DNA of 64,000 nucleotides. Origin: Thuidium tamariscinum. Taxonomy: Eukaryota > Streptophyta > Bryopsida > Hypnales > Thuidiaceae. Position numbers and translations under genes: made by a program. The notes beneath the pieces are model-generated. The model saw only the letters and a list, made by a program, of their open reading frames with translations. It did not search any database and was not told where the DNA came from. Below, piece by piece: positions 1-10,317 of the stretch. The DNA lies in assembly GCA_947034885.2 (NCBI GenBank), contig OX344752.2:6944001-7008000 (forward strand), in the 5' to 3' direction. The stretch's first letter is position 1, and every line of letters begins with the position of its first letter.

Positions 1-378
1 TACAAAACAAATGTGGGAATGATGTACAGAATAATTTATGGATTTCTAATATGGAATATTGAAGTGGCATGACAAAGTGAAATTAATTGGTTTAAGATAT
101 GGGATATAAACTGATAGTAGAATATGGATGTGCTAGATGGAATATAGATATAATATGACATACAAATATATGTATGGGATATGGGATATGGTTGTTAATC
201 TAATATTGATTGCAATCTGGCATTGGTTAGGGACAAAAATATAGATAGAAGGTTATTGATTCACTTAGTTATTAAGTGAGTAGTTGACATTTCCTCTCTA
301 TCCTTTTGCAAAAGAGAACACACATCCTCACAAAATGTTAATTCTAAAATTCAATTAATTCTAAAAATTTGTGTTTAT
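1..378. repeat. AT-rich sequence with degenerate GGATATGGATA-type repeats
   Basis: Positions 40-230 are rich in degenerate ATATGGA/GATATGG words. The same words recur at about 23610-23740, 32430-32590 and 49780-49930, so this is probably a fragment of a dispersed repeat. No gene is visible. Confidence 0.4.
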
Positions 379-686
379 GGGGAATTTCGTTAAAATGGCG
401 GTATTCCACATGCCATTTTCACACCTTGACATCTAGGACAAGTATACATTGCTAATATCTAGGACACTTTTAGATTTCTGAAATCTATGACAAGCATAGA
501 TATTAGACCAAACAATCTAAAAAATCTAGGATTGGTATAGATTTCAGAAATCTAGGAGAGTTGTAGATTTCCAAAATCTAGTATAGGTGTAGATCCTAGG
601 ATAGAAAAAAACGGTTCAGACCGCGCAGTCTAAACTGCTCAAAAGCGCCAATTTAACGAAATGGCGCCATTTTAACGAAATTTCCC
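379..686. mobile_element. Short TIR element with internal TAGATTT palindromes (family K), copy 1
   Basis: The ends are inverted repeats: GGGAATTTCGTTAAAATGGC on the left, and CCATTTTAACGAAATTTCCC on the right. The interior carries several imperfect palindromes of the form AGATTTC-N-GAAATCTA and a larger one, CAGACCGCGCAGTCTAAA, near 615-635. A second copy at 49216-49522 has the same length (307-308 bp) and layout. The flanking 8-mers (gtgtttat and atgtttgt) agree at 6 of 8 positions, so an 8-bp target duplication is possible but eroded. There is no ORF of note. Confidence 0.7.
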
Positions 687-2155
687 ATGTTTGTATTGTC
701 TTAGAGTAAAAAAAACAAGAATTTGTGAATGATTCCTCATGTGGGTCGTTTTACGCAAAGTACCAAAATTGAATTTGAATCCCATCCCATTTTGAAACGT
801 CCATGTCTCCCTAAACCAATCACAAGATGACACATGGCACTTTTCAACAGAACTGCTTAATTCATGCCAAATTAACCTGACCCTCCTGAAGGATCAGTGA
901 TTTGTAGGGCCCAGACAGTTGAGATCTTACTGCCAACTACTGAGAGCGCTTTGAATTTGAAGTCACCGGGAAAGGGTACTTAGAGTTAAAAGTTGGTTTT
1001 GCAATCATAACTCAGGTTTGACCACGGAAGAAGCAGGAAGTAATGCCCTTGCTGTAACCAGAGTTTGATAATCTAGTTACCAATTGCCATGGCGAAAGTC
1101 TTGTGTGTGCAGAAAAAGCATAAATCAATCTAGTGTTTGCAGTTCGATCGAATGGAGACCTAATGACTACCAATGAATCGAATCCACACTCTGACAATCG
1201 GTGCATTAGATTTAGTCTAGAGTCTGTGAAAGGAATTCGCTTGACAGAGCAGGTCCTGTGCAGACAATGAGCCTGCACGCGACTTGTCGTATGATTCAGT
1301 GAGTGGCATGCAATAACGTAATCACTCCATGAACTCAATTGCGTGTTCCCCTCGTAATTCTAATTGATTGAAATGATTCATGATCACAAATCAATTTTTC
1401 CAAGTCGAACTGTCATAGTCAACCTGGCTTTACGTTGAGAATTTTCTGCGCTCTTACTTTCCTAGACTAGCTGCTAACTTAGCTGGAGTTGGGGTCAACA
1501 GAGTTCGTATTGAACTGGCTCGGAAAACTCGATCAAGTACGCAAGCTGAGGAAGAAGTATCTGAGAATACGTAGCTAGCAAGTCCGCCAAGCCAGTTGCA
1601 ACATGGGTACATTGAACTTATAGTATTTGAATACAGGAATTATAATGCAACATGGGTTGTTCTAATAATTGAATATCTGTGCCAGGAGAATTCGGGACTA
1701 CGTATTCTTAGATATTTTTCATTTCAATTCATCAACTTGCGTACTTGAGGTTTTCCCGAGCCTAGATCGATCGAATATTCGGTAGCTGAATCCAGGAAAT
1801 TCTTCTGCACTAGAGGAACTGCCTTCTAAGTCAACAGAGTTAGCAAGGGCTTGGAGAGCTAGGCCACGGAGGATGGCACCGCCGGAGTCAATTGAACCCC
1901 CTCGCTCGCGTGCGGAGGTTCAGTTGAACTGTAACCGCTCGCTCAACTCTTCAACATCGCAATTACAGGTAACCGTGTGTGCACCGCAAGACCTACGCAG
2001 TGCGACGTAAGACTTACATACAATGGCGTTTGCCACGCCATGCCGGTACCCCTCATGGCGGTACAGCGAACTGAGGCGCGTGACAGATGCACACAGACAG
2101 TGGCAGATTTCTGCTGTGCGTGGAGCATTGGACTCTCTGAAGAACGTCGGTTTCT
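687..2155. other. Low-copy region without a recognisable gene
   Basis: Base composition is more balanced than in the surroundings and I see no similarity to the repeats elsewhere in the window. The open frames here (for example minus strand 1012-1338) show no recognisable domain and no splice or start context worth defending. An inverted repeat lies at 1519-1761, and a short hairpin (gaaccccctcgct / cggaggttc) at about 1894-1922. Confidence 0.4.
1519..1761. repeat. Imperfect inverted repeat, arms about 57-63 bp
   Basis: Arm 1519-1575 reads CTCGGAAAACTC..CAAGTACGCAAG....GAATACGTAG. Its imperfect reverse complement is 1699-1761, starting CTACGTATTCTTAGATAT and ending TTGAGGTTTTCCCGAG. The loop is about 125 bp. 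It could be a small fold-back transposon or a hairpin RNA precursor. No target duplication was identified and no second copy was seen in this window. Confidence 0.6.
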
Positions 2156-2669
2156 TTAACCTTAAATGCGCAAGGTCTTTTCTGAGCTTCTAGGAATTTG
2201 CTATAAAGTGAACAAAAAGTCAAATTTATGATGAGCTTTGTTAAATTTTTCTTGAAAAGTAATTGTACAAATTCAAACTAGACATGTTAGAGATCATTTA
2301 GGAAAAGAAAACACAACAAAATCACTTATGGATTGAAAGATTATAATGTTTGATCATGACAGTATTAAAATTGCAAAAAATGATGTGAAGCCTTTCAATC
2401 CTCTTTTCACTAGCCAAATCTAAGAAGTTGGTGACTAAAAAAATATGAGCCGTGAAAGGGTTTAACATGCATAATCTCAATCAATTTATGGCTTCTTATA
2501 GTCTACTCTACCATTTTTAAAATGAATTTCTAATGTGATTTTTTCTCCAAGACTTAGTGTATTTGAGGCTCATTTCTAAGAGCCCTCAACACTAAAGAAA
2601 GTCAAGATTGCAATGGATATCCATGCACAAAATCTTGAATAGAAAAATCATAGTCAATCATTTTCAAGA

Positions 2670-2947
2670 CATTAGAAGAGTTTTGAGAGCATTGGAAGAA
2701 TGTTTCAAGGTTATTCCTAAAATATTTCCAAAAATTGTTGGTCATTGTCAAGCCAACAATTATCAAACAATTAAAAAAAATTTAATTTAAAAAAAATTGG
2801 GGGTCCTAAAATGCAAAAAAAAATAGAAATTTAAAAAAATTTAATAACATGGAACTCTCTCAACCATGTCAACTCATTCCATTTTTGTGTTCCCGCAATA
2901 TGAGAACCGTCCTATAGTCTTCCAACACCTTCAAAATTCTTCTAATG
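2670..2947. mobile_element. CATTAG-type fold-back element nested in the TTAA element
   Basis: It begins CATTAGAAGAGTTTTGAGAG and ends with the inverted form, CTTCAAAATTCTTCTAATG. The inner parts contain the family signature: GGAAGAATG, a poly-A/T core, GGAACTCTCTCAACCATG and AGTCTTCC. Comparison with the uninterrupted relative at 10318-10946 shows the host sequence continuing on both sides, so this is an insertion. Confidence 0.7.
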
Positions 2948-3032
2948 TTAGGTTTTTGATGCTTAAAGTAGACTTTGAAAAGAATTCTTTAAAAATACAA
3001 ACTATTAAAAATAGTAATTTGGTAAGGTTTAT

Positions 3033-3607
3033 GGCGAATTTTGTTAAATCGGTGAAATGCCATTAATTTGGCAATTCATTAGAGGGGATTTGAGGCTTCT
3101 AAAGGGCCATTTTGGGGCTATTCCCCGAAACTGTTCTCGTAACTGATGGCTAAGTCTATCAGGCCAGCATTTACCCAAAAAATAAATAAAAAAATTGGAG
3201 GGGGGGGGATTTGAAATATGAAAAAAAGCCTAAAAGAATTTTTTTTCAAAAAAAAAGAATTAATGACATGGCACTCTTTCAACCACGTAGGATTCTTATT
3301 CACGCGGCAAAAACTAAGTTCCCGTAGTCTTCCAATGGCCTCAAAAATCCCCTAATGTTTTACAATTCGGATCTAAACCTGTCATAGAAATTTGAAATTT
3401 ATATGTATTGTAGATGTCTCAAATCTATACATGTCCAAGATGTTTCAAAACGTGTAGTTTGAAATCTAAATACATCATAGATTTTGGAAATCTATACATG
3501 TCTTAGATGTTTGAAAACCTATATATATCCTAGATGTTAGCTTTTAGCTTAGACCACACAGTCCAAAAAATGGCACAGTGAATATGGTCATTTTATTGAA
3601 ATTTGTC
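3033..3607. mobile_element. Family K palindrome element, nested copy, itself interrupted
   Basis: The left end is GGCGAATTTTGTTAAATCGG and the right end is CATTTTATTGAAATTTGTC. The right half carries AGATTTTGGAAATCTATACA-type palindromes and TTAGACCACACAGTCCAAA, as in the copies at 379-686 and 49216-49522. The extra 281 bp is the CATTAG-type insertion at 3077-3357. The element sits inside the degenerate TTAA element, so three layers of nesting are visible. Confidence 0.6.
3077..3357. mobile_element. CATTAG-type fold-back element nested inside family K copy
   Basis: Ends: CATTAGAGGGGATTTGAGGC and the inverted GCCTCAAAAATCCCCTAATG. The interior has the family features: a G/A-rich centre, GACATGGCACTCTTTCAACC and GTAGTCTTCC near the right end. 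281 bp, non-coding. Confidence 0.7.
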
Positions 3608-3805
3608 ATGTTTTCTTTAACTTCAAAGTTTTGCAAATACCAGATTTGGGCACCTTGGGCACTTATCCACTTATTCTCACCCAAATCCATTAATTAAAAT
3701 GGCACCAACAAAATGGAGGCAGATGAAATGATTTAGGGAAGGATCGGGTGGAAATCTTATCTTAGCGCTACATGATGTTGTGGATGAAAAGCAATTTGTG
3801 TATTA

Positions 3806-4034
3806 CTCCCACCGTTCCACTGAAAACCTTCAAATCATACCAATAGTGAATGTACCATTATAGTGCTCCATTTATTGATTGTGATTGTTGAGCAAGCAAT
3901 GTGGACTTCAAATCACTTGCATGCATCTACTCCCTTTGTTCTACATCACTTGCTCCACGATTGAAATCAATAGACAAAAGCTTGTTAGTCGTGCATACAC
4001 TATTATCAATTTGGAATTTATTAGAAGGATGGAG
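3806..4034. mobile_element. Stowaway-like MITE, tentative
   Basis: The sequence TA-CTCCCACCGTTCCA (3804-3819) is mirrored by AGAAGGATGGAG-TA (4023-4036). CTCCCTCCGTCCC-type termini with TA target duplication are the known signature of Stowaway MITEs (Tc1/mariner superfamily). The inverted match is short and imperfect, so the boundaries are tentative. Confidence 0.4.
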
Positions 4035-4269
4035 TAATTTGTATATCTATTGGTCCAAGAAACTAGTGTACATGTGCCAAAATAGACAATGGAAAAGTTG
4101 TCATTATGGTCAATTTCATTAAATTGATGGTATTCTATTACTAACCTTGTTACCTTTCAAAATAAAAAACAAAAAATTACTATGATTTTTGTAGAATTGG
4201 TGTTCCTAGGTGCTAAACCTTTATACACATATATGTCATAGTTTTTGGTGTCGAAATTGCACCACTTAA

Positions 4270-4511
4270 CCCCTGAGCGCCCAAGAGGCCAAAATATGGC
4301 CTCTTTGACTTGAAAGGTTGTCCTTGTTTGACCGTTATAATTTTCTCAATGGTACAGTGAAATCATTGGTCCTTCCACATGGAGCTATAAGCCTCTCTCT
4401 ACTACCAATCGCTACGGTCAAAAATTGTAGATTGTATTTTAAATGATTGTTTGAGTGGAATGAGTTCCAAAGAGTTTGCATTTTGGTGAACATGGGCTGG
4501 GCGCTCAGGGG
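4270..4511. mobile_element. Compact TTAA-flanked CCCC-type element with intact ends
   Basis: The terminal inverted repeats are perfect over 14 bp: CCCCTGAGCGCCCA and TGGGCGCTCAGGGG. Exact TTAA flanks lie at 4266-4269 and 4512-4515. At 242 bp this is the shortest and cleanest member of the TTAA family in the window. It is non-coding. TTAA duplication with CCC termini is the piggyBac hallmark. Confidence 0.8.
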
Positions 4512-4515
4512 TTAA

Positions 4516-6740
4516 AGAAGAATTGACATTCCTTTCAATGTAAAATTTGATATTTTCAACTTGAGTGACATTTAAGTAATGTGCATTATTAGACTATATT
4601 ACCAAATGAATCACACCATCACATTCTTGAACACAAAGGTTTGGATGTCCTTTCTATAGTTTCATGAGTAAAGTAGATTTCAATTTATGGGAGGTTGGAG
4701 AACCTAATCCTAAAGTTCAAGAATGCTATGCAATGGTGATTTCCTTTTAAATGGTGATATTCCTATAAAATGGCATAGTTGATTCCATTAAAATGACATT
4801 GAACACGTCCAAAAAGACATAGCATTTCATTGAAATGGCATGAAATGTGTCAAATATTGCAAAAAAACCCACCACCAAGTCTATGAAATTCACCACTGCA
4901 CTAGTTGATACCCTTGTAAGTGTGCAGAAATGAAAATGAAATTGTTGAAAACCAACATTTCAAGATCTAAGTGAGCAAAAAATTTATGTTCATATCTTAG
5001 CCCTAATCTACTTGCTTCACCGGCTACTTGCACAGTATGGAACAAACTCTATTCATGTGTAGAGCTCTCAAACTAAAAGAATACAAGAAGACAGTTCTTC
5101 CTGGCACAAATGCAGACGAGATGTGGGGGGCGGAACTTCACGCTCAATTTGTTTGGTTGAACTGGCTTCTTCCTTCAGTTGCAAGAGGACTCACCGTCTC
5201 GACACACCTGACTGTGATTGCACTTTGAGAAGGAGGTACATGAACTATCCACTGGGCAGTACGTGGCAGGAATTTCATCCGTAGTGCATCATATACGTAC
5301 TTGAACGATCCAACACGATGCCGTGATTCACATTTGGAGAGGTCGTTGCAACTTTGCATTGAATGAAACAGGAAACGAGTTCCCGAAACATTGAAGTACA
5401 GAATTTCCACCGCAAGTTCTACAACTATTAACACTTTATGACTTTATGACATATTTCGATGCAATTTCGTCTCACTTGGAAACCGTTGATCATGAATAAG
5501 CAAGACTGTTTCCATACAAGAATCTTCACAAATGCACGCTGTACATTTTGAATGAGCTCAGTCTGCATTTAACTTTGCTCATAACGTATGTTCCCACCTG
5601 GCCAGCGTTCACAAAACTGGCTAAATTTGCTCCATTGCTACTAAAAAGTTTTAGTAGCTAAATCTCTATAGGAAAAAATCCTTGAAAAAATTAAATTTTA
5701 GCTAAGATTTCAACAATCAATAGAATTTGATAGCCAATTTGTTACTTACTCTATATTGGAATTAGCATCTCTGTAGTTAGTTATAGGTATTAGTACCCTC
5801 CATTATCCTTTACAACTTGCAAAATCCTTTCTTGTCTAATTTTTTAATGCCACTTTCTCTCAAGATCTCCAAAGTTGATGCTTATTTATCTTGAAGGTAG
5901 CAAATTGCACTAAATCCCCTAAACTAGGTAGCATATTATACTAAATTCTATAAACTAGTTCTGGGATTACTGCACCTGACCTTACGGTAGGCCTTATCAG
6001 TCACTGTTAGTTCATAGTTAATTCATGTTTCTACATGTGTTGCTTCGTATTCACTGAGTGAAGCTGAAGCATAAGGTGGCAATGTTTAAATTCTTGAAGG
6101 ACACAACCCCCATGATCAAGGTAGTCACCAAAATGATTAAATTATTGGATGAATGGGTGCATTCTTTGTTTCCATAGTGAACAATCAAGTCATCCATCGG
6201 CCACGAGATCAACTATTTGGGGACATGAGCATCAATTAAGGTCATTTAAGGGTTAAAATTGAAGGGGTATGCACCTTTAGTTAGTTTTGGAGATAGTGAT
6301 GATATTTGTATTAGGTTTCCTAAAGCAATTCAATCTCTAACAAATGAATCTTTAGAAAATGAAGATCTCAAGGGAGTACTATGGATTGTTGCAACTTTGT
6401 GGCCATTTTTTAGTGGGGATTGTTACACCTTCTCCTAGAAAGAAACTTCCATGAAGAATGAAAAGTTGTGGAGTGAAAAGACAAGCCATTGGAAAGCCAT
6501 TCTCCGTGAAGGTGTGACACCCCTTGTATATGTCCATCCCAGGCTTGAGAAGTGCTTGAAAGCAAAGCAAGATGGTGTAAATCCAAATCAAATAGAGCAA
6601 ATTTCAATTCAATTGAAGCCTCCTAGATTTGAAGGTTAGAGGATATAGAAAGGTTGTTCAGGTGAAAATTCACATTTGTAATGCTGCAAGTGAATTAGAT
6701 AGTACAAGATGACAATGTATACTTTAAGACAAGGTGTTTG
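4516..6740. other. Intergenic stretch, no recognised gene
   Basis: 4730-4850 holds short ATTAAAATGACA / CATTTCATTGAAATGGCA inverted words related to family K. 5000-5600 is less AT-rich and contains open frames on both strands (5028-5228 plus, 5144-5434 minus) with no recognisable domain. The remainder is AT-rich, with nothing I can name. Confidence 0.35.
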
Positions 6741-6956
6741 CACTAGTAGAAAAACCCGTTTAATGTGACAAGGCTTTATTTTTCTTGACGAATTTTGCTA
6801 GGCATCAAAAGTAATAACCCGTGTTTTTATGTCAGCATCGATGTTGTGTTGAACGTTTTTGTTGACATAAAAACACGGGTTGTTACTTTTGATGCCTAGC
6901 AAAATCCGTCAAGAAAAATTAGGCCTTATTACATTAAACGGGGGTTTCTACTAGTG
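6741..6956. mobile_element. CACTA-type MITE with intact TIRs and 3-bp target duplication
   Basis: The element starts CACTAGTAGAAAAACCCG and ends with the inverted form ..CGGGGGTTTCTACTAGTG. Nearly the whole 216 bp folds back: TGATGCCTAGCAAAATCCGT on the right mirrors the left arm around a short loop at about 6835-6865. The flanking trinucleotide TTG is duplicated (6738-6740 and 6957-6959). CACTA ends with a 3-bp duplication are diagnostic of CACTA (En/Spm) elements. There is no coding capacity, so it depends on a transposase elsewhere. Confidence 0.9.
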
Positions 6957-6986
6957 TTGTTTTGTTTTGTTTTGTTTTGTTTGTTT
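6957..6986. repeat. TTTTG short tandem repeat
   Basis: About five TTTTG units followed by TTTG units, directly abutting the right end of the CACTA MITE. Confidence 0.85.
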
Positions 6987-7327
6987 GTCACAAGCATACT
7001 CATGTTGAGATCTCCTAGACTATGCATGGGTGATTGCACAAAACACTTAAGGCATTTTGTCACACCTTAGTTTTTGATTTGTTTTTTGGCCATAACTTTT
7101 TCATTTTACCTCCAAATGACTCAAAATTTGTAGGAAAGCTATTCATATACATTATATACCTAAAATAATTTTTGAGTATTTTTCAAAAATGATTTACTAT
7201 TTTTAAATATCCCCGATAATTTCTCACAATGAGTGATTTAGGGGATTTTAGAACTATTTGGAATCCCCAAAAAAACAATTTTGAGCTGGAATTTGGAGAG
7301 GATGGTCTCTTAGTAGACTTATAGCTA

Positions 7328-8639
7328 CACTAAAAAGTATATTTAGTGTTATCAACACTATTTACAAACCATGACACTAAATATCATTAACCTTACTAAA
7401 GTAAGTAATATTAAATTTAATTTCTAACAATATAAGTATTCTATGATAAATCTGAAATATGAAGAGGTTTACATTTAGTGTTAGAACATATTAAAAAATG
7501 AAATTTGCAAAGGAAAAGATTGAAGACATGAAAAATGATGGAAGGAGTAGAAAATGTAGAAAACATTTATAATGGAGAAAGTCTTTGAACATCAAATAAG
7601 GAAAAAGAAATTAATATATAGATATAATAAAAGAATACAAATTTCATACTTGGGTAGAAACTTGTTGGTCTCAAAAGTATACTTCATGCTTGGCTATAAT
7701 TTTCTGCAAATGTAGAAACAATTGATTGACACTCCAAGTGCCATCAACACTCAAAGCCATATTGATCTAATTATAGATTTCCTAGCATATGACATATTAT
7801 TACAATCTACCTCTTTATTTACATCTTCAACACTATATGTAGCTAGCTGTAGGAGAAATCTTTTACTTACGTTTGTGAGTTTTCCTAACCATTGCCCATC
7901 AGCTTGAGGAGTATTTTGCCAAGCATTGGTTGTAATGAGCTCAACCTTCTTTGCTTTCCATTGCTTGGTCCAAGCGTCCTTGACCTTGGAGATGATAGAT
8001 GTGTTTGCTAGTTGATACAAATGTGTAGAACACAGTGGTAAATACCTAAAACTGGCATGTTTTGCTTTCAAAACAACCGTTAACCTTGGGGTCATATTAT
8101 GGCCGGTACAATTGTCAACCCAAATGACTTTTGTGTGGCCATGAACATTGGCTTAGAAGGCTTGGATTCAATAAAGAATTTAGCAAAAAGGGCTTGGTCC
8201 ATCCAGCCTTTAAGTTGGATTTTGTAGCCTACCCTTAGAATATTGTCTTCTAGGCCTTAAATAGGATAATTGCTATTGGAATTAGTAAAAATGAGCATGG
8301 GGGCTTCAATCATTGACCGACACCCCCCAGAGATTCTAATGACCATAGTCATAGAGTCTCCATCGGAGGAAAAGAGCGGAGGAGCAGAGGAAGAGAAAGT
8401 GAGAGTGACTTGGAATCAAGAATGTGTGTGCGGAGACGATACGAGGGGCAAAGTAGGCAAATGAAGTCGGAAAGGCAAAGTAAGGCTAGGGAAGGAGATG
8501 ACAAAAGGAAAGAGAAGCCAGAGGCGGCGCATTCAAGTTTAACACTACTCTAATTCCTCTAAAGTTAAGATTCAGTGTTGTATGGGGTAGGGTATTAATT
8601 ACACTAAATGTAATCCAACACTAAATATCTTTTTCAATG
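7328..8639 (-). mobile_element. Pogo/Tc1-mariner-like element inserted in the T4 fold-back arm
   Basis: The termini are inverted over about 23 bp with four mismatches: CACTAAAAAGTATATTTAGT on the left, and the reverse complement of the right end, CATTGAAAAAGATATTTAGT. TA flanks lie at 7326-7327 and 8640-8641. Removing the element and one TA restores the fold-back arm, as shown by its intact partner near 9130-9160. The interior encodes a decayed DDE transposase on the minus strand. TA duplication plus that transposase type place it in the Tc1/mariner superfamily, pogo-like branch. Confidence 0.75.
7751..8235 (-). pseudogene. Decayed DDE-superfamily (pogo-like) transposase fragment
   Basis: The minus-strand open stretch 7751-8150 reads WVDNCTGHNMTPRL at its start, then LPLCSTHLYQLANTSIISKV followed by KDAWTKQWKAKK. 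This pattern (a DN-C-xxH block, then LPxxxTHLxQ..D.xxISKxKxxWxxxW) is typical of DDE_1 pogo-like transposases, with the DN aspartate being the second catalytic acid. The usual QPAD/QPLD aspartate is replaced (QLAN). Upstream, KGWMDQALFAKFF resembles the family's WM..ELF..WL block but is in another frame, and stops interrupt the region. It is a non-functional relic. Confidence 0.75.
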
Positions 8640-9451
8640 TACTGTCTAAAAGAATTTTAAAAATATTTATTTTTGTGTGGTTTAGAAGTGCACATAGAGA
8701 GTTTATTTCTACATTTTTTTTCCAAATGTATAAAACATTATATTGGTGAGTTTTTTTAGTCAAATCTCATCACCAAAAAGTCTTCTCAAATAGACAATTT
8801 TTAAATATTTTTTTTGAAAAAAATCCTATTTTTTTGCAAATTAAAATGTCAGAAATGGTATTTTCTTCACTGGAATTCTATGGAATTTTATGTCCAAAGG
8901 TCTAGTGAAGAAAATACCACTTTTGACATTTTAATTCGTAAAAAATAGGATTTTCTTGAAAAAAAATCTAAAATTTTTGCATTTGAGAAGACTTTTTGGT
9001 AATGAAATTTGACCAAAAAGCTCACCAAAATAATGTTTTATACCTTTGGAAAAAAATGTAGAAAGAAGCTCCCTTTGTACACTTTTCACTACACTTCTAC
9101 ACCACATAAAAATAAATATTTTAAAAATTCCTTTGGACAATACCTATAAGTCTTCTAAGAGACCATCCTCTCAAAATACCAGCTCAAAATTCGTTTTTTT
9201 GGATTCAAATCATGGTACTAAAAAACCCTAAATCACCCATTGTGAGAAATTATCAAGGCTGCCTAAAAAATAGTAAACTATTTTTGAAAAATCCTCAAAA
9301 ATTAGGTTAGATATATAATGTATATGAGTATCTTTCCTATAAATTTTGAGTCATTTGGAGGTAAAACACAAAAGTTATGGCCAAAAAACAAATCAGAAAC
9401 TAAGGTGTGACAAAACACAACAAATAGTACACGTGTTTCGTGCAATCACCC

Positions 9452-10313
9452 ATGCCTTGGTTGCATGCTTGAAACTGTCTTGGAACCATTAGATAGCCCT
9501 AAGCCCTCGGCATAGAGGAGTGCACGGGCTTTGTTTTGCGGCGTTCTCACTTACAATGTGAAAATTATTGAATTTCAAAGTTTTTATACATTGAAAAATT
9601 AGAAAATTATTTTTTACTTTGCTTTTTACTGTGGCAACAGCACAGGGCACACTAGTTATAGTTGAAGCGAGAAAAAAAAATACTGGAATTTTCAGGTTCA
9701 ACAAATCAGTGCCTGAGTCCCTACGTGAACATAAGATAAATATCATCAAAATTTAGAAGTTCTAATTTTGCCGAACGTTCACGAGCAACATAACATTTAG
9801 TAGCAGACTGTCACACTACCTCCCATTGGATGAAATGGTGTGGAATATCCCACACCATTCCATCCAGCACCAATGGTATTCCACACCATTCAGTAACTAA
9901 AGTTGCAACTCCAAAAAATGTCAGATGAAATTAGGTGATGGGGACTTCACCAAGGGAAAGGCAGTCCTTCCATGGGTTACTGAATGTTATGAACCTTTTC
10001 ACAAGCTATTTCAACAAATCTAGCACCCTCATAGAACTAGGGAAGAGTAATATGTTTTAAGACAGTTGTTTGCAAACGCCGGGTGGGAATAGACCTATAA
10101 TATTCGTTGTTATAATTCACCTTTTCCACCTCAGTTTCAGTTGAGAGATATCAAATGTCTCAAATTGTTCGGATATGTCCGGTAACTGCAACAGGATCAG
10201 GCAATCAACTGACCTGCAATTATTTTGCTATGACATGGCATGTTCTTACAATCTTCTAGTGCAATTATGTTCAGTAACCGGTCTCTGGTGTATCTCAGCC
10301 CAGCACCAAATAA
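9452..10313. other. Intergenic stretch with a 38-bp near-perfect palindrome
   Basis: 9828-9865 is a near-perfect palindrome centred on GGTGTGGAATATCCCACACC. A third copy of the arm (ATTCCACACCATTC) lies at about 9876-9889. No gene was recognised; the minus-strand frame 9489-9749 has no domain signature. Confidence 0.5.
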
Positions 10314-10317
10314 TTAA

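Larger units (their letters stand above)
2160..3673. mobile_element. TTAA-flanked, CCCC-type TIR element, degenerate, with three later insertions
   Basis: The left end is TTAA (2156-2159) followed by CCTTAAATGCGCAAGG. The right end is eroded (CTTGGGCACTTATCCACTTA). The interior closely matches the cleaner copy at 10318-10946 (for example AATTTGCTATAAAGTGAACA and GTAGACTTTGAAAAGAATTC). The extra length comes from insertions at 2670-2947 and 3033-3607. Non-autonomous; no transposase. TTAA targets with CCC ends are typical of piggyBac-like elements. Confidence 0.65.
7028..9451. mobile_element. Fold-back member of the T4 family, interrupted by a pogo-like element
   Basis: The left end is GGGTGATTGCACAAAACAC and the right end is GTGTTTCGTGCAATCACCC. 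The two arms (7028-7327 plus 8640-8890, against about 8890-9451) are inverted copies of each other, each about 550 bp. Both correspond to the right half of the ordinary 725-bp T4 elements (shared words CAAAAGTTATGGCCAAAAAAC and CTTTCCTATAAATTTTGAGT). It therefore looks like two right halves joined head to head. The flanks (gcat / atgc) do not form a clean 4-bp duplication. No ORF belongs to this element. Confidence 0.75.

Noticed and set aside
1894..1922. tRNA-like hairpin with GGTTCAGTTGAAC
   Set aside because: No acceptor stem, anticodon arm or T-loop order could be built; no tRNA was found in the window.
7328..8639. CACTA superfamily assignment from the CACTAAAAA start
   Set aside because: The flanking duplication is TA and the encoded transposase relic is DDE/pogo-like, so Tc1/mariner fits better.
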